Source: Tigriopus japonicus
Lineage: Eukaryota; Arthropoda; Copepoda; Harpacticoida; Harpacticidae
Direction: 5' to 3'
NCBI GenBank assembly: GCA_010645155.1
Contig: CM021318.1
Coordinates: 7,730,910 to 7,794,909 of the forward strand
Length of the DNA: 64,000 bases
Shown here: one piece after another, positions 37,185 to 49,350 of the stretch
Layout: every line of letters begins with the position of its first letter
How positions within the stretch are numbered: the stretch's first letter is position 1
Made by a program: the position numbers and the translations under genes
The notes under the pieces: model-generated
What the model was told of the DNA's origin: nothing
What the model saw: the letters and a program-made list of their open reading frames with translations, nothing else
The model's database searches: none

Positions 37185-38235
37185 GAGGAGGATCCTTAAT
37201 AGCTCTGCTAATTAGATGTGTAGTGGCCTCAAGAGGAAGGCGACCTTTCGACTAATGAGCCTTGAAAAAGAGGACATGTTCTCCAGATATATTGGTGGTT
37301 TGGACCGTTTGGACCCACTCGAGTTCCTCAAGAACAGATGTTTTCCTAATTTCGTCAGGCAATTTCGGCCAAAGAGATCCTTGATAGAGTAGTCATGGCA
37401 ATAAATTGACAGCTCCTTAGACTGCAAAAAGTTGATTTCTTTTACTTACGTTGCATTCCTCAAGTAAGTTGCCAAATGGCTTTAAAAGTTCTCTACCTGA
37501 AACATCCTTCCTTATTTAGATTTAGTGCATTATTAAGGATTGGTTTGTGCCTTAATTTGATGTCAACTCACAGTACAAATGATGTCACCCAATTTAGTGG
37601 TTAAAGTTGATGCTGAAGAACAAGTTTCCTGGACATAAAATCTGATGTACTTCTTGGTATGCCAAGATTATGATATGCAGTTCATGAACGTAAAACCAAG
37701 TTGTGTAACTTTCAGTCACATATGTGCAATATGTGCAGACTTGCTATGAAATAAAGTGCCAAAGATTTTGACAAAGCAAGTCGATGAAGTGAAGCCATAT
37801 AACTATGAAAGCAACGATGTCAAAGCAGCGTTTTCCTTCCTTGATTTGAAAAATCAAATTATTTTAGCTTTTTGGGTCTTCTAATGTGTGCACCAAAAAG
37901 GATGTGTTTTTTTTACGAATAGGAAACTTTGCGAGGGGCGACATTCTTGGATACGATATTTGGATCTCGTGTAGTGTTTTTGTCGCGGCCTGAAAATTTT
38001 CGCTAAAGTAGGCATAATTTACAACTTAATCGACCGTCGGAGACTACTCATAAATCACGTTCAAAGACAACGTTATTACTGGATGCTGATGACAGGAGTA
38101 AAATTTAGATTTTTGCTCCCATTGGCGAGATTTTGTTAGGTTCCAAAGTAGCTGCGCCTAGAATGACCAAAACTTTGTTTTCCAATTTTCAGCCCAATCA
38201 AAAAAAAGTCAACAGTGATGTGTCTTTAAAGTTTA
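37185..38235. other. Intergenic DNA after the small gene
   Basis: Includes an AATAAA near 37400 that could serve the small upstream gene. No other exon or repeat recognised. Confidence 0.4.
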
Positions 38236-38793
38236 CAGGGTCGGCGGCCCAAGTGTGGACCCCTTAACATCATCATCAGTCTTGTAGTTTCCATTAAATT
38301 TTTATTTTATGAATTAAATATATCTTTCACCTACCTAAGTCTCCGAAACATAAGTATCTCCCGTGCCTAGTAGCCTCCTCTTGCTGCTAAATCCTGAGAC
38401 TGAAAACGAGAAAGTGCAACTTATCTGAAAAAAGAAAAAAGAAACCTAGCTACCTTTCGTCCAGTGAAAGTTTGTATTTTCAAATTTACAATTTAAGAAT
38501 CCCGAAGAATAAAGAAATAGAAGTTGTTTTGCTTATATCCCTGCAGGAGCTCTTGGGCATGGAAAAGATCATGACATCGACGAAGTACTTGGGACTGTTG
38601 GCATACAGCCTTGCATTTGTCGCTCATGGAGAGAAGGGCAGAATTTTGGGTTGGAATGGACTCTTTGGTATCCCAACATGTCTCACTTTTAAGGATGGGC
38701 CAAGTAAATAGTCTGTCAGCCTCAATTAGACCTGAAACGGAGACTGGTTATGGACTTAAGATGTCAAAGTCCACACGTGGACCGCCGACCCTG
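38236..38793. mobile_element. Mariner-type MITE, 558 bp
   Basis: Terminal inverted repeats CAGGGTCGGCGGCCCAAGTG and its near-perfect complement (two differences over about 25 bp) bound the element. TA lies at the left flank and TC, a likely mutated TA, at the right. A related copy at 34840-35212 keeps the flanking TA. No transposase frame is inside. Confidence 0.75.
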
Positions 38794-39009
38794 TCAGCAA
38801 GAGCAGACACAAATTGAATTCGTTGGCCCTCTTCCATTTGTGCTTGTTCTTGCCTGAAATTTAAAGATACATGACCTTTGTCTCCTTGTTTGATGGAGTT
38901 GAACATTAAAACATGAACTGTGTGACGTCTATATCCCGTTCAAAGAAAGAGGAATGCAATCTTTCAATTCAAATCAGAATTATTATTTCTTGGTGACCAT
39001 CTGAGTCCT

Positions 39010-39271
39010 TCTTTGACGAATCCCTTGGCTCACTCAAACCTCAATTTCTAATCCCACATAGAATGAATCAACTTGATCGTATTTCTACAAAAGAGCGAGC
39101 TCATTCATTTCATACTCTATTCAGGACATAAGCTTGAGAAGGCAAAACTTTTCCATCCGACATTTGTTTGAGCTTAAATTTGAAAAATGTAGTCTTCTCC
39201 AGAAGGTCTCATTTGTAGAACATCACAAGTAAATGTACTTACTGGAAATTTTAATTATCATTACTAACCTT
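39010..39271. mobile_element. Degenerate copy of the 52-kb palindromic element
   Basis: The right part (39088-39271) matches the right arm of the palindrome at 52061-52523 in the same order (GCGAG-TCATTCATT, then ACATAAG-TTGAGAAGGCA, then AGGTCTCATTTG). The left part keeps traces of the opposite arm around CTCACTCAAA and GAATGAATCAACT. Confidence 0.6.
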
Positions 39272-41010
39272 ATTCACCGCAATTCACTGCAATACACTAA
39301 TCCAGAAAATTTAGTAGATTGTTGGTATTATCAAGTCCATATATTTCATCTGTGTGTGTTATCAAATGTTCTGCAATGTCTTTTTCAAAATATCCTTCAA
39401 AGTTTACTTATCATGTTGTTCTTAGGCCGAAAGAACCAATCGGCTGAAAAATTAAACTTAATTTTCCTACTCGATATTGTACAAGAAGCCGCCCGCTAAT
39501 ATTGTAAGATAATAATTGTTGCCCCTTTGTGTCATATTCGGCCCATCCAATTGGTCTCTAATCATCTCTGTGTCTGTTCCATTCAACTCTCAGGGAACGA
39601 GCTACGAGAAAGAGGCTATTGAGGGTTGACACTGGATGCCTTAGGCTAAATTGAGTATTGGAGGGGATAAGAAAGGATCGCCTTCCTCTTTTTCTGCTCG
39701 TGGGAAGCACAATTACTTTGGGACACAACTTCTCAACACTTGGTCAAACAAACCATGCTTTAGGGGAGACCCAGAAAAGATCCAACCAGACTGGTTTGGC
39801 GTAATAACGCACAAAACATGCAAAGTTTACAAGAATCAAGGAGTACATTTCTATCCTATCGATTTATTTGACCATTTGAGTTACTTTAGAGGTGTTTTGA
39901 ATGCACGAGGAGAAAGTAAATTTCGACGAGTTCAATCATGGATCCACAACAATTGTCTGGTTGGACCACAATGGCCGCTCAATTGGAAAGAAATGGTGTC
40001 AAAATGAGTTAGAATCGTTGTCGGGGGTAATCAGGTTGCCCACTGAATTCAAAATTAAATCAAGCCACATGCATTTGATAGTCAATAGCACAAAAGTCAT
40101 CAGACAGATGAAGCTCCAATTTGAATCCAAATGGTTGATCGTATTGGTTTTGTTCCTTGTTGTATTAACCTAATTGTGGCGAAAAAAAGGAGACGCATGA
40201 TTGGGGTTTTTGGGGTTTGCATTGCCAATTTGAAAATGAAATCCCAAAAGCTCGATCAATTTAGTGCATGGGAAGCCATTTGGCATTTGGAACAAATCAC
40301 GTTCTCTGAGATTGGGATCATCAACAAACCATTTCAAATGCCAGTGAAGACTTAGTGGACTTACAAGCGTAAAAGCTAAGCTGGTTCATCCATCTGTTAC
40401 AATTGTAGATTTTATCCAAACAACTTTCGAGAAACTACTTCCATAGAAGCTTTCCAAAAAAGGAGTTTGGTTGTTGTTGGTTGGTTCCTTGATTTGTTCT
40501 TGCTCCTCGCTTCCCAATGTAAACACACAAGGGTCACAAATGAGCACCAAATGGGACGAGAATGAGCAAATTATCGCCTCAATCCCCCTCTTTCCCCTGC
40601 TGGAGGCGAAAAGAAGGAAAAAGAACCTTGATGAATCACTCACTCTCGGGTGATAAATAAATGGAGGCGCGGAAAGTCGTCTCCCATAGACTGTGTAAGA
40701 AGCACACGTGCACGGAAAAGTCCAGAGGCTCATATTCAAATGTCGAGCCTTCAAGCAAATCCAATTCCTCGATATCCATTGGATCCTGAGAGGCAACAGA
40801 TTATGGCTCAGAGGGATCTTGTGAAAATCTTTTTGTCTCGGACTCATGGAGCGAAAAACACATCATATAATGTCACTTGACCAAAATTATGCCTTGAAAT
40901 AGTTGATTTTTAAATAAATTTCGTAATAACTTAGGACCACCGTAGGGCACAACTGATTTTGCAATTGCACTAAAAAAGGTTCACATCACACAAAAGCCCA
41001 TGACTACAGA
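39272..41010. other. Intergenic DNA with unassigned open frames
   Basis: Overlapping plus-strand frames at 39651-40007, 39901-40173 and 40131-40355 are somewhat longer than expected by chance. They show no recognisable domain and no convincing splice pattern, so I do not call a gene. A decayed mobile element is one possibility. Confidence 0.35.
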
Positions 41011-41018
41011 GTTTAGAG

Positions 41019-41267
41019 CAGGGGTCGGCAAATGTTTTGAGGTCAAAGCCCACCAATTTGACTACGTGTTGTCAAGGGCCCACCAAGCAGACGTTGGTAG
41101 GTCCAGGGGCCCACAAATTAACAATCAAAGAGCTTGGGGCCCGCGAGAACAGTACTATGGATGGCTCGCTGGCCCACTATTTTGAAGTTTCCCCATAACG
41201 CCTGGGCCCACTAACGACCACCCTTGGACCCACATGTGGGCTGCGGCCCACCAGTTGCCAATCCCTG
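41019..41267. mobile_element. hAT-type MITE with perfect 8-bp target duplication
   Basis: The element begins CAGGGGTCGGCAAA and ends TTGCCAATCCCTG. It is flanked on both sides by GTTTAGAG (41011-41018 and 41268-41275). Terminal sequence and an 8-bp duplication are diagnostic of the hAT superfamily. The interior repeats GCCCACC-like words and has no transposase. Confidence 0.9.
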
Positions 41268-41501
41268 GTTTAGAGTATCTAAATCTTACCTTGGCTTATG
41301 GGCTAGTTTAAAAAGAAAATCCACCTTAAAAGTTGTGAACAATATTTAAATTTCCCGCTTGGTCAACTCCAAGCTCATTTCAGGATTGCCATACTTGACT
41401 CCCTTGAGTCAATTATTATCAATAAGGTGTAAGCAGAGGTATCTAACATAGTATAAGCCTAAGAATCAATCAAAGTTAGAATAGCCATTGTATGTTATTA
41501 C

Positions 41502-42649
41502 TTGGGCCCGGACTTGAACTTGAAAAATTGATCAATTAATTTTTCCATTTTTTTGGCAAAATTTAGCGATTTTTTTCGCACTTTCATGTAAAAAAGAGAC
41601 TTATTTCTTACATTTTGGCGGAAATTTTTTTAATAATAAAATTGTACCAAAATACAATTATTTTGGGCAAAATTTGTCAAGTTTCAAATTTTCGGGCAAA
41701 ATTTGGCAAATTCCAGTTACTTAAGGCGTATAGAAAGTTTTCCAATTTCTTAAAGAAATAAAAACTAAATTCTTTCCACCTATTTACTTCTTAACTTGAA
41801 ATTCTATTTCCATGATGTGACCTGGATTTTGTGGCTGTTCTTTTTTGCTAAGCAAACTATATTTCTTTTTACAAAAATGGTTTGTCACTTGCTCTGGCAC
41901 TTCACAATTTAGTGTCAAATGTAACAGGTTAGAGGTTTTAACCTACATATAGGCTTTTACAGCTATGGACTAAAAAATGCAAAGGTTAAGCAATAAACTT
42001 TTGAAAACGTTTTTTATGCCATAGACCACTCTCGACAACCCTATTTGGCAACTTGAGATAAACTGATTATTCTAATATAGCTAGGCAGACCATTAGGCAA
42101 AACGAATAGTGATTTTTCTTCAAACAAGGCTAGAACATAAAAAAATTGCACAAAGAAATGTTTTCAAAACAGTTTAAAAACAAATTTTTCCTGTATTTGA
42201 AAAAATTGAAAAGTTTCTTCAGACATCTTCAGACCTAACCTCTGCCCATTCCTCCAATACTATGTCTCTTGAAAAAGTAACCTCTCAACAGTGTAAACTT
42301 TTCTGTGCTGGCCAGAGGGTTTGATGTATCGTGAGCATAGCATACTCTAGAAGCTTTTGTTTATTTACTATATAAAGAAAACGGATTATGCAACTTGGTT
42401 AAAACCCAATTTGTAATTTAGGATTGGTTTTTTCCAAGCTCCATTTTTGCTTCAATTGTGTACTTTTTAACTTTTTATTCCCATTTTCATGTCAATGAAC
42501 TCATATTGTTTTCGTTTTATAAGATTGAAGTCAATTATTTTTTGGTTTTGATCAAGTATTTTATGATTTTGATCAATTATTTTCCGATTTTGATCAATTT
42601 AAAAATCAATTTTTTGGCTCGAAAAAATCAAGTTCAAATCCGGGCTCTA
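41502..42649. mobile_element. Probable hAT-type non-autonomous element, 1.15 kb
   Basis: The left end TTGGGCCCGGACTTGAACTT is matched by an inverted right end that reads TAGAGCCCGGATTTGAACTT on the complement. Flanks are GTTATTAC and GTTATGAC, seven of eight positions identical. The interior is very AT-rich, with repeats of TTTTGATCAATTATT near 42520-42610. No transposase frame. Confidence 0.65.
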
Positions 42650-42821
42650 GTTATGACAAAAAATATAGTCAGAACACGAGAAGATTTAAAGAATTAAAAC
42701 TGTTCTCGCAACTGTATATGGATTGATTGTATGGCATACAGTCCATGTGCTCCACAACATTTTTTGAGTATTATTTCAATTTGAAGTCTCAATGTCATTG
42801 TGCCTTTTTCTGCGTTTGAAT

Positions 42822-42945
42822 TCCTTACCTTGTGACTGTTTTTATCGTGACCTATTTATTGTGATTTTTTACCTTGTGACCTATTTAACTTGTGACCTTT
42901 TTACCGTGACCTTTTTACCTTTTGACCTATTTACCGTGCGCCGCC
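42822..42945. repeat. Degenerate tandem repeat, unit TTACCGTGACCTAT
   Basis: About eight imperfect units of 13-17 bp follow one another, all variants of TTACC(GT)GTGACCT. Unit length varies, so it is an old minisatellite. Confidence 0.75.
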
Positions 42946-43620
42946 TGTTTTACCGCTAACGGCATGATTCAAAACGCTTTCTTGAGCAATCTTTGGGTAT
43001 TTCCCATTGGAACAAAGTTGAATGTAAGAATCCTTCAACAATTCTAAATATATGCTTTTTTGAGATGCTGATTGAAATGCACAATTCAGTGCACGATGTC
43101 ATTTATGGTAACACCAACTTTAAAGAAAAAAAGTAAAAAGTGACACAAAATATTTTGTCTGTTCAAAATTTGACTGTTTTTTTCAACTTTCTATTCATCA
43201 TATCAGTTTATCGCATTTTGTAAGCAGAATAGTTTAATGAGTGTTTCCTTGATTTCTAACATAATATATTGGTAGAAAGTTTCTAAAGGCCACATTTTAG
43301 GTCATCCATTCTGAAATCAGTAAATACAACTTACATCTCAAGTTTTGAGAAGTTATATTCATTTTATCATTGATAGTCTTGGAATTTGTCTTTTGACTTC
43401 ACTTGAGATAACAAGTTCATCATGGATGACAAATTCATGAAAAATGGTTCAAAAAAGTACAAATGGCATCATTGGACCGAACTATGAGTTGGTAAAGCGG
43501 GAAATTCAAATATTCTTTGCAAATTTTGATTTGAGTTATCTTCCTAGAATGGCCCATAAGCCAAAGTTAAGATTCAGATATTTTAAATTCTGAAGCAATG
43601 GGCTTTTGGATGGTGAAAAC

Positions 43621-44327
43621 TAGTGATGGGGGGCAAACAAGAGATTGGGCAAGCTGTACTGGCACAATGCTTGGGCTTGCTGAAGCTTGGCATAGCTTGG
43701 GTACTTGTACAAGTACTTTTCCCGGCTAACAGGTTTGCCAAATTTGCTATGAACAAAGAATAAACTTGCCATCCGAATTTCACTAAACCAGGCTTATTCA
43801 GCTAAATAGGGCCCATACCTTTGAAAGGATGTATTTTTAAGAAAATTACACACTTCAATTCTCTCACATGGGGAAATGCAAAATATTTCGAGAATACTAA
43901 AAAAATATTTGGCATTTTACTTTTTCATGCTGGCAACTCTGAGTAAACGAGATTGTTCTGGAAGTGTGACTTCTAAATCTCGGTCTTGATTAGCCTCAAA
44001 AGTGCATTCATGTGTGGCCTAGAACCGAAACAAAAAGAACATGGTTTTGCAAATGCTATCCAAATTGAAATATTTTTTTTGTATCACTTCCACTATTTAT
44101 TGCTAAATGTTTAAGGTCAAAAGATCATCGAAAATGCAACTTGACATTTTTATTTCTAAGTCGCACTGCAAGTATCTTAACTCTTCAAAGAGCAACTGCC
44201 GGCAACTGCATCATCCGATGCTCCTTGAGCTTGGGAAGTGTATTGGTGTATTGCCCAAGTAATGCTTGTCAACAACTTGTTCTTGGGTGTTTGTGATGAC
44301 TCATTACTTGCCCAAGTCACATCACTA
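43621..44327. mobile_element. hAT-type MITE with perfect 8-bp target duplication, 707 bp
   Basis: The ends are TAGTGATG and CATCACTA, followed inward by GGGCAAG-type subterminal words on both sides. GTGAAAAC flanks both ends (43613-43620 and 44328-44335). The interior lacks any transposase frame. Confidence 0.88.
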
Positions 44328-45181
44328 GTGAAAACCTGTTTTTACGCAATTTCACAGGCGGCTCTGCCATACCTACCCTTCATGTAATTGCGAGAAATCC
44401 TTGAACATCGATTCTACCTTCTAAAATTGAAATTTCTTCGGCTTTGTCTAATTATTTTTGTAGTTCCTATGGGATTTAATTCAATTCTTAGGGGTCTACT
44501 TTCAATGGACAGAAGACCACCAGTCAGCCTAAAGATGGTTTGGAACCACAATTGCGGGTCTGCGATCTACAACTCTGAGCGGACCTTCACCTCTACAAGG
44601 TTTGGACATTTGATTTCAAGAACTGAAATCTCAAATAACCTAGACCCCAAACGCATTGATAATAATGTGATTGATTAGAAATGAAGAGTCAACGACTCAA
44701 TCAAGTATTATCTTGAAGAAACCTTGACTTGAATGGGCGATGGGCAAAGGACAGAATGTTTTTTGAGGACATAAAAAATTGTTTGAGGGGTTTGGTTCCT
44801 TGAAATTGGCCTAAAATTTTTTGATTTGGAATCTCTTCACGTATCGTTTTCTTTCAAAGTCCAAAGTTTTTATGTAGAGGGAACTAAAAAACTAAAAAAG
44901 TGTATTTCAAGCTGGTTTAGCTCAAAATGACCAATTGAATATTATTTCTGGCAATTTTTGTTTCGGTGACAAATCAGATCTTGAAAGTCACATTGACAAT
45001 GGAAATGGCTAATAACTTGGCATATGCAACCGAAATCGGAAGATAAATGAATGAAAGTGAATCTCTTTTTAGGCATGAGACATAACTCCTTACTTACTTG
45101 AAATATCAAGCTTTAGAAATTACCATTAACAATTCGGTAATTACAGAACATTTGAAAATGCATTGGACCAGCTCTGAGATA
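44328..45181. other. Intergenic DNA, nothing recognised
   Basis: AT-rich, no supported exon or repeat. Confidence 0.4.
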
Positions 45182-45784
45182 TACAGGGTGTCCAGGAATT
45201 GATGGTGCATCGTGCATTTCCTTTCCATTCAGACCAAAAAAATGCTTTAAAATTGAAAAAATATCCAATAAGGATTGAAATACGCTTATCCCATGAGAAA
45301 CCACAGTTTCAAATGCATGCCACAATATTTGAATGGTTCAGACCGTATCAGGCAAAGCAGGTCAAATAGGTATCTAAAATTTGCGTTGGAAGGACACTTC
45401 AATAATCATTCAGTCCAAGGGACATCTAAATCTTCTGATATCAACTCAATATTGTTCAGGAGGCAAGACGAACAATCATAGAAGAGCCTTAATCTGAAAT
45501 ATGTAAAAAACTTGAAGGTTGAACTTGAACTTAAAGGGTGTATGTGAAGTATTTCAACCTATGTCAAAAACGCAAAGTGAGGCCGAGAAAAAATAAAAAG
45601 CACATGCCCTCATGCCCAGTCAAATAACTTGAATAGCTTGATACAAGAAGTCTAAGAAAGGGTTCCAGGATACTTGCAACTGAACTATTATCATATCTGC
45701 AAAAGTATATTTTTCTCTAACGTGTCTTTAAGCCATTAAAAATCTATTTAATCCGATGCACCATCAATTCTTGGACACCCTGTA
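45182..45784. mobile_element. Tc1/mariner-type MITE, about 600 bp
   Basis: Inverted ends TACAGGGTGTCCAGGAATTG and CAATTCTTGGACACCCTGTA, continuing with ATGGTGCATCG and its complement, bound the element. TA is at each outer edge. No transposase frame is present. Confidence 0.85.
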
Positions 45785-48700
45785 GTTAGCTGTGCGCAAA
45801 CCTGGGCTCAAACACAAAACCGGAGCAAAGTTTGGTTTCATTTGTTTTATTCTAAATTTTCAAAATCTCCTGTTTTATTCTTATGACGTTTCCAACCTTC
45901 AATGATGTCTTTTCTCACGGAATCAAGTCCCTAATCCGGAAATAAAGAGCTTCGTCGGTTGGGATGTGCTAGATTCGGTATTGTCAACATGAGTGGCTCA
46001 AGGCAAAAAGAATCTCATCTATTCAATTCGATCAGCAGAAGAAAGACAATTACAGACCCTAAGTTTTCCATGCCTTCAGGCATTAGGATATATTCAATGG
46101 CAATAATGACGATGATAGCGTAATTAGACTCAACGAACTCAACTCAATCAAAGTAGGACTGCTCGAGTCAGCAACATCGTTCGCAAATTTTAGGGAAATT
46201 TTTGGTAGGGAAATACCCTTCTACTGTTCGTTTCACCCAACAATTTCAATGACAACTTTTTTGCATTCTTAATTTAAAAAGACATTTGAAAATGAACATT
46301 TTGGGAATATTTTTTACTATTCAAAAAAATTGCTAAGGTAAATACTGATTAATCCCAGATAGCCATTTCACGTTTAGCAAGACTTCATTCTTCGTAGGAA
46401 CTTGAAATTAAATATCGGTACGTAAAAGTCATCAAAAAGTCATTTAGCATTGGTGGTTCCAATGCATCGTTAATATTGGTATTGACACATTACATTTTAC
46501 TGCCTTGGCTGTGGTGTTTGGCCTTCAAAGGCTAAGATTCTCCCACCTTGCTACCCAAAGCATTTTTATATAAAAAAGACAATCAAAGGGATGAGGGTCA
46601 CTACGACAAAGCGGTCACTCTTTCCAGAATTGTTCGGTTGACATCCAATGGAACACTGATGCCAACAGTTCCTAATGAAAAATCCTCAAAACAACCAAAC
46701 GCATTCTCAATTTCCCAAAACAATTTTTGACCACAGATAACATTATTTTTTCATAAAATCTAGCAAAGCCGTCTGTTTTTCTTAAGACCGAAAGGCTTTT
46801 GAACATTGATCTAAAATTGATTTAATTTGCCAATAGTCGTCACGGAATGTTTTGTAACAATCTCTCGCAACCTTGAACATTGGCCTTTGCGATGAAATAG
46901 ATTCTTTTCGGCATTAACCAACTTGGCCTGCTTTTTACACTACTCAAAATAAAATATCGAAAAATGCATTTAAGAGAATTCGAAGTGTTCGTGTATATCA
47001 TATTTTGAGCTATTTTGGCAAAACCTTCAAAGCTTGAAAAATGTGACTCAACATTGAAAAGCTTTTTTAACATTTGAGAATTTGATTTTGCAAATATCTA
47101 TAGTAATTTAAGCTTTTTGAGGTTTAAAATGAATCATTCAAATTCAAATAACTCAGCAGCAATCCATTATATTTTATTAAAACTTTAATCCATAGTGTAT
47201 CTAAATGTGAATCCATTGACTGTTTTTTTCTAAAAATATATTTCATAGGTCTTTAGGCTTATGACGCTTTCCCTGGACCTTGACTTACAAAGTTGTCCCC
47301 CATCGGATTGTGGGTCGAAATGATGCTAGAATGTGTTTAAGTATTTCGATGTAAACTTGTCAAGCAAGTCTTACGTATGTATTTTTGGAATTCTTGTGCG
47401 TGGTTTTAGCTTCATCCAAGTTTTGTAAAAGTTTGACAAATTATGTTTTGATTTAACTTCTACCATTTGATTTAACTACCATCTACTGATGGAAAAATCC
47501 AGTCTTTCAATCCTTCTCACATAAGGTTGCCAATGACAAGTTCCCTTTACATACGCCCCTAATCTGATGTCGAATTAAAGAAGGGGTGCCATTTGCGTTT
47601 GTCTCCAGTGGTGATGGATTTCGAGTTGGGAGTGTTGCCATAAGGGAAGCTCAGTAAACATCAGTTGGGCCTGTTTGTTTGCTCCGTAGCACCGTCGTGG
47701 CCTCTGGTGTCTCATTGCTACACTAAAATTCTACGGTCGCATCTCATTCTCGACCGTTTGTTGTGGAGCAACTGACCGTTTGAAATATTTGATCGGAGAA
47801 CCGCATAACCGGAAAGAACAGAATCACCAGAAAAGGGCGGCGCAACACTAAGGAGCACAAAATCAACAACCTTTTTTCTCACTGCGCTTATCCAATTGTT
47901 GACTCAGAGTTTAATTGCTGTTGAAAAAGGCTGGGTGGACTAAACTTTTTGACAAAAGACCTAAAAAAGGTCTAATATGGCAACACTCAAACTAAACCGA
48001 GTTAGAGTCCCATCTGCATTTTTCATAATGGACTCCGAGTTTGCAATGCTGCCTTATTCCACTTGGAGATTAGGTATCTTGCCCTTGGAGAAGTTTGGTG
48101 TGGAAAGCTCTTAGGGACCAAAGTAGTAAAACTATGTCCAAAATTGAACTCCAAATCCATCAGTAGTCTCCACAGGAAAGCTTATTTTCCTCAAAGCATT
48201 AACAGAAAAATAATCGGAAGACTAATTGGCAGACCTACTCAAGCAACCTATCATGAAAATGATTGGTGATTGGACTGTTTCCATCAATAATGTTGGGAAC
48301 GATACATAGCTTGAAAATCCACGTAAATAGGAGCCGACGTACATAAACCAACCGAAGTCGCGCAAAGTCAATCAGGGTTGCTAAAATTCACTACACACAT
48401 GCCAGTTAGTAGAAACACATTTTTCTTTTAGAAATCATTTTGTGATAATGTTTTTGTTTTATTCATTCAATGATTAGACAAGTTCTCGCCAAAATGTTCA
48501 TTCTAGGTAGATGAAGACAAACCTATTTCAATTCCTAACCCATGTTTGAACTTGGCAACATTATGTATCTATAAATGGTAATTAAGTTGTAATGTCATGG
48601 GGAGCTATATACCTGGTGTGGTAATCTTGCAAGTTTGGAAGTGTTTTAGAAGTGCTAAATAGGACGTGCCCCTCTTTTTAGGGGATTTTACTATTCCAAA

Positions 48701-49047
48701 ATAGTTATATGAATAGAAGCATACATCAAGTATTGATTGCAGGCCAATAAAAAGATTTCTGTGATTTTGTGATTTATTATTTTGATATTCAGATAAAGTA
48801 AGTTCAATATGGTCTCATTTATTATCCCCATTTCATATATCTGTCAGAAATATCAAAGCAAGTATAAAATTGTTTGCTAAAAACTGAAATTCTCTTATGA
48901 GGCAAATTCATTGAAAAAAATCATTAAAAATTCAGTGAATTTGAATAGGATATCAAATACTTCTATAAAACATAACATTTTAGGAGTTTATATCACCCTT
49001 AGCAAATCAAATTCTTAAACATGTGCATATATCAAAGATAATATAAT
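45785..49047. other. Intergenic DNA, nothing recognised
   Basis: About 3.3 kb of AT-rich sequence with only short chance open frames. No RNA gene, repeat boundary or exon could be supported. Confidence 0.4.
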
Positions 49048-49350
49048 TAGTGATGGAATTCAAGTACTTGAATCAAGCCTTCAATGGGAGGTTGCAACTG
49101 GGGTCACTGATTTACTTATTTGTGAAATGGTATTTCCTTCTTCAGCCATTGCTCCAAATCTTGTTTTTCATTAAAGAGCTCTGACGTGTGACCCTAACTG
49201 TTGTGACTTTAGATCATGGGTGCTTTGAGACGCAAACTGTTTCTTTTTGCTTAATGTGAACCAACCGGTATCTTTATTCTTTTTTTTGGGTGACCCCAGT
49301 TGGCAACCTCCCTTGGAAGGCTTGATTCAAGTACTCAAATCCCATTATTG
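49048..49350. mobile_element. Foldback MITE with 60-bp arms
   Basis: The left arm, containing GTACTTGAATCAAGCCTTC and GGGAGGTTGC, is matched by an inverted right arm with few differences. The left tip TAGTGATGG resembles the tip of the hAT-type element at 43621. No matching flanking duplication was found. A fragment with similar GGGAGGTTGCAA sequence occurs near 51055. Confidence 0.65.

Noticed and set aside
39651..40355. Three overlapping plus-strand frames
   Set aside because: No domain, no coherent splice sites; kept only as an unassigned stretch.
41000..41185. 61-codon open frame
   Set aside because: It lies almost wholly inside the hAT-type MITE and reads through its terminal repeat.
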